Shown here in pieces: positions 53,434 to 63,251 of a stretch of DNA of 64,000 bases. Within the stretch, counting starts at the first letter, position 1, and each line of letters starts with the position of its first letter. The DNA comes from Gammaproteobacteria bacterium (GTDB taxonomy: Bacteria > Pseudomonadota > Gammaproteobacteria > DSM-16500). The stretch lies in assembly GCA_013286085.1 (NCBI GenBank), contig JABDGK010000004.1, positions 1 to 64,000 of the forward strand, given 5' to 3'. The notes under the pieces were generated by a model. It searched no databases, was not told the origin of the DNA, and was given only the letters and a program-made list of their open reading frames with translations. A program made the translations under genes and the position numbers.

Positions 53434-54228
53434 CTACACCGCCACTTCACCCTTAATATGCGGATGCGCCTCATAATTTACAATCGCAAAATCATCAAAC
53501 GTATAATCCAATATCGATGCGGGTTTGCGTTTGATTAATAATTGCGGCAACGGAAAGGGTGTACGTGACAACTGTAAATTCACTTGTTCAAGATGATTCA
53601 TATAAATATGACAATCACCCCCAGTCCAAATAAATTCACCCACTTCCAAATCACACTGTTGCGCAATCATGTGCATGAGCAATGAATACGAAGCAATATT
53701 AAATGGCACACCTAAAAATGAATCGGCAGAGCGTTGATACAACTGACAAGATAAACGCCCATTCGCCACATAAAATTGAAATAAGAGATGGCAAGGTGGT
53801 AATGCCATTTTGCTAATATCACCGACATTCCAGGCACTCACAATTAAACGCCGGGAATCGGGATTATTTTTAATTTGGGTGATTAGTTCACTGATTTGGT
53901 CAACGGTTTTACCTTCGGCTGTTTGCCAGGCACGCCACTGCTTACCATACACGGGGCCTAAATTCCCACTGGCATCCGCCCATTCATCCCAAATCGTCAC
54001 GTTATGCTCATGTAAATAAGCAACATTGGTATCGCCTTTCAAAAACCACAGTAACTCATGAATAATACTGCGCAATGACAATTTTTTTGTTGTCACCAAC
54101 GGAAATCCTTTTTGCAAATCAAACCGCATCTGATAAGCGAATGTACTGAATGTACCTGTTCCGGTACGATCGGATTTTTTGACACCGTTATCGCGAATAT
54201 GTTTTAAAAAATCTAAATATTGTTGCAT
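53434..54228 (-). CDS. thyA: Thymidylate synthase
   Basis: ThyA methylates dUMP to dTMP with methylene-tetrahydrofolate. The 264-residue product has the catalytic Cys in [14 protein letters not shown], the dUMP-binding [18 protein letters not shown] and the opening [15 protein letters not shown]. It overlaps the lgt end by 16 bases, the usual lgt-thyA pair. Confidence 0.97.
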   Translation of the reverse strand: MQQYLDFLKHIRDNGVKKSDRTGTGTFSTFAYQMRFDLQKGFPLVTTKKLSLRSIIHELLWFLKGDTNVAYLHEHNVTIWDEWADASGNLGPVYGKQWRAWQTAEGKTVDQISELITQIKNNPDSRRLIVSAWNVGDISKMALPPCHLLFQFYVANGRLSCQLYQRSADSFLGVPFNIASYSLLMHMIAQQCDLEVGEFIWTGGDCHIYMNHLEQVNLQLSRTPFPLPQLLIKRKPASILDYTFDDFAIVNYEAHPHIKGEVAV

Positions 54229-55010
54229 CGTTGCTTACTCCAATAGGCCCATACGATCATGATCAAACCCAACAAAATCATGGGGAAAGACAGTACTTGT
54301 CCTTCCGTCAACCAACCAAATGCGAGATAACCAATTTGCACATCTGGTTCACGCACAAACTCAATACTAAACCGAAATACACCGTATAAAACTAAAAACA
54401 AACCTGACACTGCCCAACGTGGCCGCGGTTTCATGGAATAAATCCACAATATGGCAAACATCACCACACCTTCTAAAAAAAACTCGTATAATTGCGATGG
54501 ATGACGAGGCAAAGATCCTGCGCGCGGAAATACCATGCCCCACGGGACATCGGTGACTTTTCCCCATAATTCACCATTAATAAAATTACCAATACGACCA
54601 GCGCCCAAACCTAATGGCACCGCTGGTGCAATTAAATCGGTTAAATCCACTAAGTGCTTACCCATCTTATACGCATAAATCCATAACGCGATAATGACAC
54701 CCAGCAATCCGCCATGAAAAGACATGCCGCCTTTCCAAACTTGAAATAGCAGCAACGGATTCGCCACAAAATCCGGCCATGCATAAAACAACATATAACC
54801 AATCCGGCCGCCTAAAATAATCCCCATCGCCACATAAAATAGTATGTCGGATACTTGATCAACAGTAAAACCACGTGGAGAATACCGCACCCGCCATGCT
54901 GTCACTCCCCAGCAAAGCACAAATGCAATTAAATACATCAATCCATACCAATGAATGGATAATGGACCAACATGCAAGGCAACAGGATCAATTTGTGGAT
55001 AGACTAGCAT
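54213..55010 (-). CDS. lgt: Prolipoprotein diacylglyceryl transferase
   Basis: Lgt transfers diacylglycerol to the lipobox cysteine of prolipoproteins in the inner membrane. The 265-residue product has several membrane helices and the signature [17 protein letters not shown], with [11 protein letters not shown] and the end region [10 protein letters not shown]. Its substrates in this window would include LolB and DotK. Confidence 0.96.
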   Translation of the reverse strand: MLVYPQIDPVALHVGPLSIHWYGLMYLIAFVLCWGVTAWRVRYSPRGFTVDQVSDILFYVAMGIILGGRIGYMLFYAWPDFVANPLLLFQVWKGGMSFHGGLLGVIIALWIYAYKMGKHLVDLTDLIAPAVPLGLGAGRIGNFINGELWGKVTDVPWGMVFPRAGSLPRHPSQLYEFFLEGVVMFAILWIYSMKPRPRWAVSGLFLVLYGVFRFSIEFVREPDVQIGYLAFGWLTEGQVLSFPMILLGLIMIVWAYWSKQRCNNI

Positions 55011-55031
55011 ATAGACTCACTTTATTTTCGT

Positions 55032-55835
55032 TCACATATTAGGCAGCGCCATATCCATGGCAACTAGCAGCAAGAATATCGCAAGCACTCGCTTTAATAC
55101 AGAGGTTGGTAACCGATAGGCAATAGCAGCACCCAGAGGAGCAAATATCATACTGGTCACAGCAATGCCTAAAAAAGCTGGCCAATAAACAAATCCGGTA
55201 CTCCATGCCAAGTGCGATGCAGAAGAGGATCCCAAGACCATAAAACTGACTGCAGCAAAAACACTAATACAAACACCGCAGGCCACAGAGGACCCTGTTG
55301 CTTCACGCAAACTCAGCTGACAGCGCAAGAGAAAAGGAATCATCATCACACCACCACCGATACCCAAAATACCGCTCAACAAACCAATCGCACCCGCAGA
55401 AAGTGCTAATGTGGATCGCGATGGCAACTGATGCGTTTGACTATCAGATGACACAGCACGGTGGCGCAAAAGATGAATAGCGATATAAAATAAAAATAGA
55501 CTGAAAAATACCCGCAAATAAACTGACGGCAAATGCTGTGCCAACATCGCACCGGCGAGGATACCGACTAACAATCCTGGCAACAATTGACGAACAATAT
55601 GCCATTGCACTGCACCACGCAGCATATGCACGCGTAACGAAACCAATAAGGTCACCACCAGCGCTGCTAGCGATGTACCAATCGCCATCTGCATGACATA
55701 CTCTGGCGGCATCACCGCATAATGCACAAAGGTTGCCGCCAAGGCTGGCACAATAATCACGCCACCACCAATACCTAACGTGCCGGCTAATAATCCAGAA
55801 AATGCGCCAATAAATAAATACACAGTAAAATACAT
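55032..55835 (-). CDS. TSUP (TauE/SafE) family membrane transporter
   Basis: The 267-residue protein has about eight membrane helices in two repeated halves, each beginning with the family motif: GTLGIGGGVIIVPALAATF and GILGIGGGVMMIPFLLRC. TSUP proteins export or import sulfite, sulfonates or other organic anions; the substrate here is unknown. Its place between ptsP and lgt is conserved in gammaproteobacteria. Confidence 0.9.
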   Translation of the reverse strand: MYFTVYLFIGAFSGLLAGTLGIGGGVIIVPALAATFVHYAVMPPEYVMQMAIGTSLAALVVTLLVSLRVHMLRGAVQWHIVRQLLPGLLVGILAGAMLAQHLPSVYLRVFFSLFLFYIAIHLLRHRAVSSDSQTHQLPSRSTLALSAGAIGLLSGILGIGGGVMMIPFLLRCQLSLREATGSSVACGVCISVFAAVSFMVLGSSSASHLAWSTGFVYWPAFLGIAVTSMIFAPLGAAIAYRLPTSVLKRVLAIFLLLVAMDMALPNM

Positions 55836-55857
55836 GACATCCCTCTTAACAGCACAT

Positions 55858-55891
55858 GTAGCCCGTATGCAGCGCAGCGTAATACGGGTAC
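55858..55891. repeat. Short palindromic repeat, GTAGCCCGTA family, copy 2
   Basis: GTAGCCCGTATGCAGCGCAG then CGTAATACGGGTAC. Its last base is the first base of the ptsP stop codon on the other strand. Confidence 0.8.
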
Positions 55892-58158
55892 TATTTTCCT
55901 GCTCTCACCAAACCGCCCAACCCCGCACGTTCCAATGCCAATTCCAAGTGACAGCGAATCATAACAGGACTTTCCATACCCAATACTTCTTGTAATAATT
56001 TTGCGGCTTTTTTCATACTAATTTGTCGTACCACCCACTTCATACGACTGAGCGACGACGCATTCATACTGAGCGAATCAAATCCCATCGCCAGCAATAA
56101 AATCACCGCCACTGGATCACCGGCCATTTCACCACAAATACTGACATGCTTACCTTCTTGATGCCCACCTTCGACAACTTGAATCAACGCACGCAATACG
56201 GCAGGATGCAGAGAATCAAACAAGTGCGCCACACGTGCATTATTACGGTCAACAGCTAATAAATATTGCGTTAAGTCATTACTACCCACCGATAAAAAAT
56301 CCACTCGTTTCGCTAATGCACGCGCTTGGTACACCGCCGATGGCACTTCAATCATGACGCCAACTTCTGGCATGTCAATTTTATATTTTTCATCACATAC
56401 ATCTGCATAGGCTTTTTTTAACAATCGAATCGCTTCATCCGCTTCGCTCACATCACTCACCATCGGCAACATAATGCGTAAATTATTTAAACCTTCACTG
56501 GCACGCATCATGGCGCGCGCTTGCAATAAAAAAATATCCGGATGATCAAGCGTAATGCGAATGCCGCGCCATCCCAAAAATGGATTCTCTTCTTTGACGG
56601 GGAAATATGGCAGTGACTTATCACCACCAATATCCAGTGTCCGCATCGTCACTGGACGCGGTGCAAAAGAAGTCAGTAATTGACGATAAATCCTGCGCTG
56701 CTCTTCACTCGAGGGAAAACGATCACGGATAAGGAAAGGGATTTCGGTACGATATAAGCCCACGCCTTCTGCACCCGCTGCTAACGACAAACCAACCTCT
56801 GCACCCAACCCCGTATTCACCATGAGCATGATGCGATGACCATCCGTTGTTTCTGCTGGTTGATCACGCAATTTTTCGAGAGAGGCGTCTAACTGCTGCT
56901 CCTCTCGCGCCAAATGCTCAAACTCTTCACGCAACGACTGCCTCGGATTGACATACATCTGGCCATAATAACCATCGACAATAATTTCTTTATCTTGCAA
57001 ATCTTGGATAGGAATTTCACTGACACCCATGATGGTTGGCACACCCATGGCGCGCGCTAAAATCGCAATGTGTGAACTACTCGAACCTTTAGCAGAAATC
57101 ACACCGGCCAAACAACCTTCAGGCACTTCAGCCAAATCAACTGCCGTCAATTCTTCGCCAATCAAAATTGTTTTTTCATCATACTGCGGCAGTGAGCGAT
57201 CGCTACGCTGCAAATAGGCTAAGACACGATGCCCCAAATCACGAATATCGGAGGCACGCTCACGCAAATATTCATTTTCTAAATTCGCTAAACGTTCCAC
57301 ATGCACTTGAATAACCGTGCGCAAAGCACCTTGCGCCCAATTGCCTTGTCGAATTTCCGCAATAATTTCGCCGCCTAAACTTTCGCTATCGAGAATACGC
57401 TGATAAGCCTCAAACAAAACGCGTTCGTCTTCAGGCAATGTGGGAGACAGTTTTTCGCCTAACACACGCATGTCTTCGCGAGCAGATGCCAGTGCTGTTT
57501 CTAATAAATCAATTTCTTCTTGAATGTCTTCCGGTTCGCGATCAGGCACCACATCCAAATCTGAAAGCTGAAACACAACCACACCGCGGCCAATCCCCAC
57601 TCCCGGCGCACCAGGGATACCGGAGTAAGTTGTTTCTGCCGAGCTATCTTGGCTTTCAAATAAATTGACGATGGCATTGGTAGCTTCGGCGTGCGCAACA
57701 ATCGCCGCTAATTGCGCAGCCAGTGTCACTAAAAATGCTTCTTCCGATTCATCATATCGACGTGGTTCATGTTGCTGGACCACCAACACACCCAACACTT
57801 GACGGTGATAAATAATCGGCGTGCCGAGAAAGGCTTTTAACGCTTCTTCATGTGCCTCAGGCACCTGTAAAAAACGCGGATGTGTGGACGCATCCGGAAT
57901 ATTAATCGGCTCCTCGCGCTCACCGACCAAGCCCACTAATCCTTGTGTGATTGGAATGCGAATTTTATTAACGGCTAAAGGATTCAACCCTTGCGTTGCC
58001 ATTAATACATATTCACCACAACGACGATCTAATAGAAAAACCGAACACGCCTGCGTATCCAGCGCTTGGCGAATGCTCTGCACCATGATACCCAGCGCTT
58101 CACGAAAATCTTGCGCGCCAGTAACATCTTGAATAATACGACGTAGGGTTGTAAGCAT
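55891..58158 (-). CDS. ptsP: PTS system enzyme I, nitrogen type (PtsP)
   Basis: PtsP uses PEP to phosphorylate the nitrogen-related NPr protein. The 755-residue product has an N-terminal GAF domain (about 1-165), then enzyme-I domains with the active His in GSSSSHIAILARAMGVP, and the PEP-binding parts (RTLDIGGDKSLPYF, GVMIEVPSAVYQA, VGSNDLTQYLLAVDR and SICGEMAGDP). It follows rppH by 21 bases, as in most gammaproteobacteria. Confidence 0.96.
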   Translation of the reverse strand: MLTTLRRIIQDVTGAQDFREALGIMVQSIRQALDTQACSVFLLDRRCGEYVLMATQGLNPLAVNKIRIPITQGLVGLVGEREEPINIPDASTHPRFLQVPEAHEEALKAFLGTPIIYHRQVLGVLVVQQHEPRRYDESEEAFLVTLAAQLAAIVAHAEATNAIVNLFESQDSSAETTYSGIPGAPGVGIGRGVVVFQLSDLDVVPDREPEDIQEEIDLLETALASAREDMRVLGEKLSPTLPEDERVLFEAYQRILDSESLGGEIIAEIRQGNWAQGALRTVIQVHVERLANLENEYLRERASDIRDLGHRVLAYLQRSDRSLPQYDEKTILIGEELTAVDLAEVPEGCLAGVISAKGSSSSHIAILARAMGVPTIMGVSEIPIQDLQDKEIIVDGYYGQMYVNPRQSLREEFEHLAREEQQLDASLEKLRDQPAETTDGHRIMLMVNTGLGAEVGLSLAAGAEGVGLYRTEIPFLIRDRFPSSEEQRRIYRQLLTSFAPRPVTMRTLDIGGDKSLPYFPVKEENPFLGWRGIRITLDHPDIFLLQARAMMRASEGLNNLRIMLPMVSDVSEADEAIRLLKKAYADVCDEKYKIDMPEVGVMIEVPSAVYQARALAKRVDFLSVGSNDLTQYLLAVDRNNARVAHLFDSLHPAVLRALIQVVEGGHQEGKHVSICGEMAGDPVAVILLLAMGFDSLSMNASSLSRMKWVVRQISMKKAAKLLQEVLGMESPVMIRCHLELALERAGLGGLVRAGK

Positions 58159-58179
58159 AATACCCCGGCTAACATGATT

Positions 58180-58698
58180 TCAACTGCCCAATTTAGGTTT
58201 AGGTGTTGCTTGATCCCAAAAACGTTTTGACAACACAACGCGAGCAAACTCTTTCATTGCCAAACCATACACACGCCGTTTAAAAGCGACGACTTGCGTC
58301 AACGGGTACCAATAAGACACCCACGCCCAGGAATCAAATTCCGGACTATCGGTCGCAGCCAAATCAAACTGGGCATTATCATTGACTAATTGCAACAAAA
58401 ACCATTTTTGCTTTTGGCCCACACACAAGGGCTTGGAATAATGCCTGACTAATCGTTTAGGCAATCGATATCGTAACCAACGACGCGTGCAGCCTAAGAC
58501 TTTGACATCTTCTGGATGTAAACCAACTTCCTCTTTCAATTCGCGAAACATGGATTCTTCGGGAGTTTCTTCTGCTTTCATGCCACCTTGCGGAAATTGC
58601 CAAGCAGCCTTGCCAATTCTTTTCGCCAAAAATACTTGGCGCTTGGAATTCACCAATATAATTCCCACGCCTTGTCTGAATCCATCGTCATCAATCAC
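58180..58698 (-). CDS. rppH: RNA pyrophosphohydrolase
   Basis: RppH removes pyrophosphate from 5' ends of mRNA and so starts decay. The 172-residue product has the Nudix box [20 protein letters not shown] followed by VGL and the family start [17 protein letters not shown]. The start codon is GTG. First gene of the rppH-ptsP run. Confidence 0.95.
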   Translation of the reverse strand: MIDDDGFRQGVGIILVNSKRQVFLAKRIGKAAWQFPQGGMKAEETPEESMFRELKEEVGLHPEDVKVLGCTRRWLRYRLPKRLVRHYSKPLCVGQKQKWFLLQLVNDNAQFDLAATDSPEFDSWAWVSYWYPLTQVVAFKRRVYGLAMKEFARVVLSKRFWDQATPKPKLGS

Positions 58699-58850
58699 GC
58701 AACAGTCACCTAAGCATCGAATAAAAAAGCTTTCAATTTACAAAAAATTGAATATTTATTGATTAGTTGCTTTATTTTAGAAATAATCATTTCAGTATAG
58801 CGAAACCGCATACAAATGAGAATGCAATATTACAAACTCACGAAGGCAGC

Positions 58851-59846
58851 ATGAATAACAAAACATATTGTGATAGAAAACCTTTCTGGGTATTTATTGC
58901 ACTTGGTTTAATTGCCATTTGCAGCGTGAGTACCGCTATTTTTTGCGGCAACCACCAAACTAACGCCTCGGACTTATTCCATGCCCTTTCGAACAAGGAC
59001 CACACACTCGCTCACGACATTCTTTTTCAGCTACGCATTCCACATGCAACCACCGCGTTTGTCACCGGCGGCTTGTTAGCATTAGCCGGTGCGCTCATGC
59101 AAGTACTGGTACGGAATCCGTTAGCAGATCCTTATATTCTGGGTATTTCAGGTGGAGCAGGTATTGCCACATTACTTTGCATGTTACTCGGACTTAATAA
59201 TGTCTGGCTCATTGGCGGCTCATGGACGGGCAGCTTACTGAGTATGTTATTACTATTTCTCCTCACCCAGAGACAACGCTTTAATCATTCACAACAGTTA
59301 CTACTAACAGGCATCGCATTAGCGAGTGGTTTTTCGGCATTGATTAGTCTCATTTTATTAACCAGTCCTGATAACCTGTTGCGTGGTATGTTGTTTTGGT
59401 TAGTTGGTGATTTAAGTGCAACCCACTTACCGTTACTGGCAAGCGCTATATTGCTATTGGGTTTACTGATTAGCTTCAGTATAGCGAGAGATTTAAATTT
59501 ATTAGTTCGCGGCGAAAAAGAAGCCAAAGCGTTCGGTGTCAATACCTTGCACTTACACTGGAAACTCTATTTACTCAGCTCATTATTCACAGCAACGGCT
59601 GTCACACTGGCTGGCTGCATTGGGTTTGTTGGCCTCATTACACCACACATTTTTCGCTTATTATTTGGTTATGATCATCGCTATTTACTACCCGGCAGTG
59701 TACTGCTCGGCGGTAGTTTACTCACACTTGCCGATGTCTTAGCGCGCAATGTATTTTTTCCACAAACGATTCCCGTGGGTATTATCATGGTCTTACTTGG
59801 CATCCCCGTCTTCTTATTTCTTCTCCAAAAAAGTTCTGCATCATGA
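58851..59846 (+). CDS. FecCD/BtuC-family ABC transporter permease
   Basis: The 331-residue permease has about nine to ten membrane helices and the family signature LADPYILGISGGAGIATLL with GCIGFVGLITPHIFR. Such permeases take up vitamin B12, ferric siderophores or haem. The ATG at 58851 with GAAGG upstream is chosen; the frame is open a further 84 bases. It overlaps the ATPase gene by four bases (ATGA). No substrate-binding protein is adjacent. Confidence 0.92.
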   Translation: MNNKTYCDRKPFWVFIALGLIAICSVSTAIFCGNHQTNASDLFHALSNKDHTLAHDILFQLRIPHATTAFVTGGLLALAGALMQVLVRNPLADPYILGISGGAGIATLLCMLLGLNNVWLIGGSWTGSLLSMLLLFLLTQRQRFNHSQQLLLTGIALASGFSALISLILLTSPDNLLRGMLFWLVGDLSATHLPLLASAILLLGLLISFSIARDLNLLVRGEKEAKAFGVNTLHLHWKLYLLSSLFTATAVTLAGCIGFVGLITPHIFRLLFGYDHRYLLPGSVLLGGSLLTLADVLARNVFFPQTIPVGIIMVLLGIPVFLFLLQKSSAS

Positions 59847-60619
59847 CATTACTTTCAACGCACCATTTACAGGTTTCTATCGCTAATCAGATAGTCTGTC
59901 GAGATCTTAATCTCACTCTACAATCAGGCGAAATTTATGGGATTTTGGGACCGAATGGCAGCGGGAAAACAACATTGCTACACACGCTTGCTAATTTACA
60001 TCCTGCTGATGCGGGAGATATTTTTTTAGGTGGAAAATGCTTATCCACGCTCACCCCAAAACACATTGCGCAACAATTAGGAATTTTATTTCAAGACACA
60101 ACAGCCGTGTTTGCGCAAACAGTCTTTGAGTTTTGTTTAAATGGCCGTCATCCCCATTTAGCACGCTTTGCTTTTGAAAGTGAAGCCGATAAAAACATCG
60201 CAGCCGCCGCGTTACACGCTATGCAACTTATCAAAAAATCCGCTCAATATGTCGCGACATTATCTGGCGGCGAGCGCCGGCGCTTAGCCATTGCAACACT
60301 ATTAACACAAACGCCCCGGGTGTATTTATTGGATGAACCCATGAATCATTTGGATATTCACCATCAACTGCAAGTACTTCAGCACTTTAAACAACTTACT
60401 GAGACTGCAAGAGCCACTGTTGTGATGTCGCTACATGATATCAACATCGCACAGCATTTTTGTCATTCTATTATCTTATTGTTTGGTGATGGCACCTATT
60501 TGCAAGGTCCCCCATCCCTTGTTTTAACAGAAGAAAATCTTAGCCGTCTGTACCAATGCCGCCTCACGCAAAAATTTGCTGGGGCACAATCAGTCTGGCT
60601 ACCGGATTATGCTCTTTAA
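59843..60619 (+). CDS. FecE/BtuD-type ABC transporter ATPase
   Basis: The 258-residue ATPase has the Walker A GPNGSGKTT, the signature LSGGERRRLAIA, Walker B VYLLDEPMNHLD and the His switch in MSLHDINIAQHFCHS. It powers the permease encoded just upstream. Substrate (B12, siderophore or haem) is not readable from the sequence. Confidence 0.94.
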   Translation: MTLLSTHHLQVSIANQIVCRDLNLTLQSGEIYGILGPNGSGKTTLLHTLANLHPADAGDIFLGGKCLSTLTPKHIAQQLGILFQDTTAVFAQTVFEFCLNGRHPHLARFAFESEADKNIAAAALHAMQLIKKSAQYVATLSGGERRRLAIATLLTQTPRVYLLDEPMNHLDIHHQLQVLQHFKQLTETARATVVMSLHDINIAQHFCHSIILLFGDGTYLQGPPSLVLTEENLSRLYQCRLTQKFAGAQSVWLPDYAL

Positions 60620-60758
60620 ATCAAAGCCACGACCGTGAGGGCGCGGCTCTGCCATCATCACACCCCAAATGAGTTATATGAAAAATTATTTGCTCATTTT
60701 GCATTTAATGTTATCGTCAAGAATGGTTTTCTAACATCAGACCAGTGAGAATTCAGCG

Positions 60759-61607
60759 ATGAGCCTTAGTCGATGGGAAACAAGAAAGCAATCCCTCAAC
60801 GAAAAATGGAATAAAATCAAAGCATGGACGCTGGAAAAAGCCAAAAGCAGACCGGCACGCTGGACGATGAGCGCCGTCGCTGCCCTGACGCCCACAGGTG
60901 TTGTTTATAGCGTTCTTTATAGCATTACACCTACTACGACTGCCTGGTTGGCTGTGAATATTGTGTGCTCCAGCTGCATGTTTATTGTCGCTGCTCGCAT
61001 CACTTCACATCAATTGTCTTCCCAAAATGAAATCCCAGAGAAAGTCCAACAACTAGCAAAAGACACCGTTAGCACAGTGGTTGAGCAACAAAATGACAAC
61101 ATCAGAATAAGCAATGAGAATACGCGTGCTATCCTCGTACAATTTGCAAAAATGAAAACTGAGATTCGCCATCTACAAACAGAACGCAACCCGCCACAGC
61201 CTGCGCCTGATGCCGCTCTAGCCATTGACATCGTCGAGCCACCCTCGCCAACCAACAGCGACAATGCTGAAGAAATCCAGTTATTGGCAGAAACATACGG
61301 CATCAAACCACTAGCATTCATACGTCTAGATACAACACCGGATGTTAGCGAGCTAGAACAAAAAGATAACAGCAATGCTGACACTAACAATCCATCCATT
61401 TTTACCCAATGTTGGCGAAGCATCAGAGGCCACCGTAACCTAAGGTTATTCACAGCCGCCAACGATACCGAATTGACGCAGATACACGTACAGGGAGAAT
61501 CCTCTGATGCTGATTCATATCGCTACGTCAACAGCCCAGTAAATCATCCACAGACATTGGCGCCCCAAATCATTGAGAGTTATCAACAAAGTTCAGCCAC
61601 CCCCTAA
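60759..61607 (+). CDS. Uncharacterised protein with a membrane hairpin
   Basis: The 282-residue protein has a basic N-terminus, two hydrophobic segments (about 36-54 and 60-80, with SAVAALTPTGVVYSVLYS and WLAVNIVCSSCMFIVAARI), a short coiled region (about 85-142) and a polar C-terminal half with SPTNSDNAEEIQLLAE. No family recognised. A membrane hairpin plus coiled region occurs in many Legionella effectors, so secretion is possible. Confidence 0.5.
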   Translation: MSLSRWETRKQSLNEKWNKIKAWTLEKAKSRPARWTMSAVAALTPTGVVYSVLYSITPTTTAWLAVNIVCSSCMFIVAARITSHQLSSQNEIPEKVQQLAKDTVSTVVEQQNDNIRISNENTRAILVQFAKMKTEIRHLQTERNPPQPAPDAALAIDIVEPPSPTNSDNAEEIQLLAETYGIKPLAFIRLDTTPDVSELEQKDNSNADTNNPSIFTQCWRSIRGHRNLRLFTAANDTELTQIHVQGESSDADSYRYVNSPVNHPQTLAPQIIESYQQSSATP

Positions 61608-61803
61608 CGTTCGCAAAAAAGATAATTTTGTTTCGTTAAAAATCTTAAATAAAAACACAAAACAACACTTGCAAAAATACAATAGATCGCACACTATCGG
61701 GCTAGAAAGCACAATATTCAAACTAAAATAACTGTTACTTGGAAATTTTTTAATCAGCAACCTTGTTACTAATAATTCATCATCTTAATTAGGAGCCCTC
61801 CAC

Positions 61804-63138
61804 ATGCCAGCACCGACATTTCGCGCATTCGTCACTGAAGAAGCACGCATTTATAAACTCATGGAAGATACCCGTTATGATCTGCCGGTGATATCTGTAC
61901 GGTCAGCAAAGGCGTCCCAATTATCCACCATAGTAGAATCAAAAAATGCGAAGGGTGAGTTACTCAATGATAGTGAACTCAACCAAGCCCTCAAGGATTT
62001 TTTAAACACAGAGATCGAGAAAGATCCCAAAATTGTTAGCTTGAAAAACGTAGTAGAGCTCGCTGACCAATATTTCCAAATAACACAAGGTCAAGCAATA
62101 GCAACAACAACAGAAGAAAAGCTTGATGACTTGCATGGCACTTATCATGTTCAATTTCAATACGTAGAAGAACGTGGTAGTTTAATAAAAATGATGCGTG
62201 AATTAGTAAACGAACGCAAAGCGAACGATGTGGCTTTAGCAAAACAATTAGCCGTTGAAGCTGAAAGAAATGCTAATCGCGTGGCGCAAACACTAGCACT
62301 CGATAATGCAAATACCCACGCTGTCGCCACGCTGAGTGAAACAGAAAAACGCCATAAAGAAGCATTAGACGCACTGAGAACAGAGCGCGATCTACAGCTT
62401 GAACAAATAGAACTTGCAGAAACATCAAATGCAAACTTGATAACAAAAATAGCTGGTCTTAGCCTAAGCCTAGAAAATATCTCCAAAAAACTAACTGGAA
62501 CTCAAGCACAGCTCACTGCGGCAAATAGCAGCTTACAGGAAAGAACCTCAGAACTGAAAATGGCTACTATCAGAAACGATTCACTGGGAAAAGATCTGTT
62601 CTCTTTACAAGAAGACATTGCGAAAACTGGGGAAGCGTTGACACAAGCCAAGAATCAATTACGTAGTAAAACAGCAGAGAATGAGAAACTTGCAGAAAGA
62701 ATCGATATGCTGACAGAAGAGAAGCAAGATCAAGCTGTCTATCTTGATGAAGCCACCCAGCGCATCGAGGAACTCTCCATCGAGATCGACGCCATGAGTA
62801 GACGCGATCAAATGAATGAGTCAGACTTTGAGGATCTCGCAGAAAAAAACAAAGCACTTGAAACCGCAAACAGCGACCTAACTTCTCAAATCGCGGCACT
62901 TGAGAACCAACTAACTCAACAAACATCTCAATTTAATTCTCTGAGGGGCACGCTGAAGAGCACCACGGCACAAAACAGAGAATTACGTACCAGTTTGAAT
63001 AACCTTTCTGCGAAAAACGATCAGCACCGCATGTTCAAAACAGCGGAAACGCACCAAAGAAATCAACAGCAGCGAATGCTGCAAGAAGCTCAACAAAAAC
63101 AGCATCAAAGCAGCACGTCAAAGCGTTCGAATAACTAA
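61804..63138 (+). CDS. Long coiled-coil protein, candidate Dot/Icm substrate
   Basis: The 444-residue protein has a mixed N-terminal domain (about 1-130, TFRAFVTEEARIYKLMEDT) and a long heptad-rich coiled coil (about 130-410, with LTEEKQDQAVYLDEATQRIE). It ends in a Gln/Ser-rich tail (QQKQHQSSTSKRSNN). No signal peptide or membrane helix. The coiled region resembles eukaryotic tethering proteins only in composition. GGAG lies before the ATG. No family recognised. Confidence 0.6.
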   Translation: MPAPTFRAFVTEEARIYKLMEDTRYDLPVISVRSAKASQLSTIVESKNAKGELLNDSELNQALKDFLNTEIEKDPKIVSLKNVVELADQYFQITQGQAIATTTEEKLDDLHGTYHVQFQYVEERGSLIKMMRELVNERKANDVALAKQLAVEAERNANRVAQTLALDNANTHAVATLSETEKRHKEALDALRTERDLQLEQIELAETSNANLITKIAGLSLSLENISKKLTGTQAQLTAANSSLQERTSELKMATIRNDSLGKDLFSLQEDIAKTGEALTQAKNQLRSKTAENEKLAERIDMLTEEKQDQAVYLDEATQRIEELSIEIDAMSRRDQMNESDFEDLAEKNKALETANSDLTSQIAALENQLTQQTSQFNSLRGTLKSTTAQNRELRTSLNNLSAKNDQHRMFKTAETHQRNQQQRMLQEAQQKQHQSSTSKRSNN

Positions 63139-63148
63139 TATAAACTAT

Positions 63149-63211
63149 TGGGTGGACCCCGTTTTAAAACAGAACGGGGTAACACTGCATCACGAACCCA
63201 CCCATTTTTTT
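63149..63211 (+). terminator. Rho-independent terminator with nested hairpins
   Basis: The outer stem TGGGTGG (63149-63155) pairs with CCACCCA ending at 63204, followed by seven T. Inside is a second stem, ACCCCGTT with AACGGGGT ending at 63180. It lies just after the coiled-coil gene. Confidence 0.8.
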
Positions 63212-63251
63212 ATTAATTTGACCAACTGAAACAAGTTCGAGGGATCGTACG

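Noticed and set aside
61631-61655. PmrA-type regulator site (TTAA direct repeats) upstream of the coiled-coil gene
   Set aside because: The two TTAA units are 9 bases apart rather than the 11 of the known tandem consensus.
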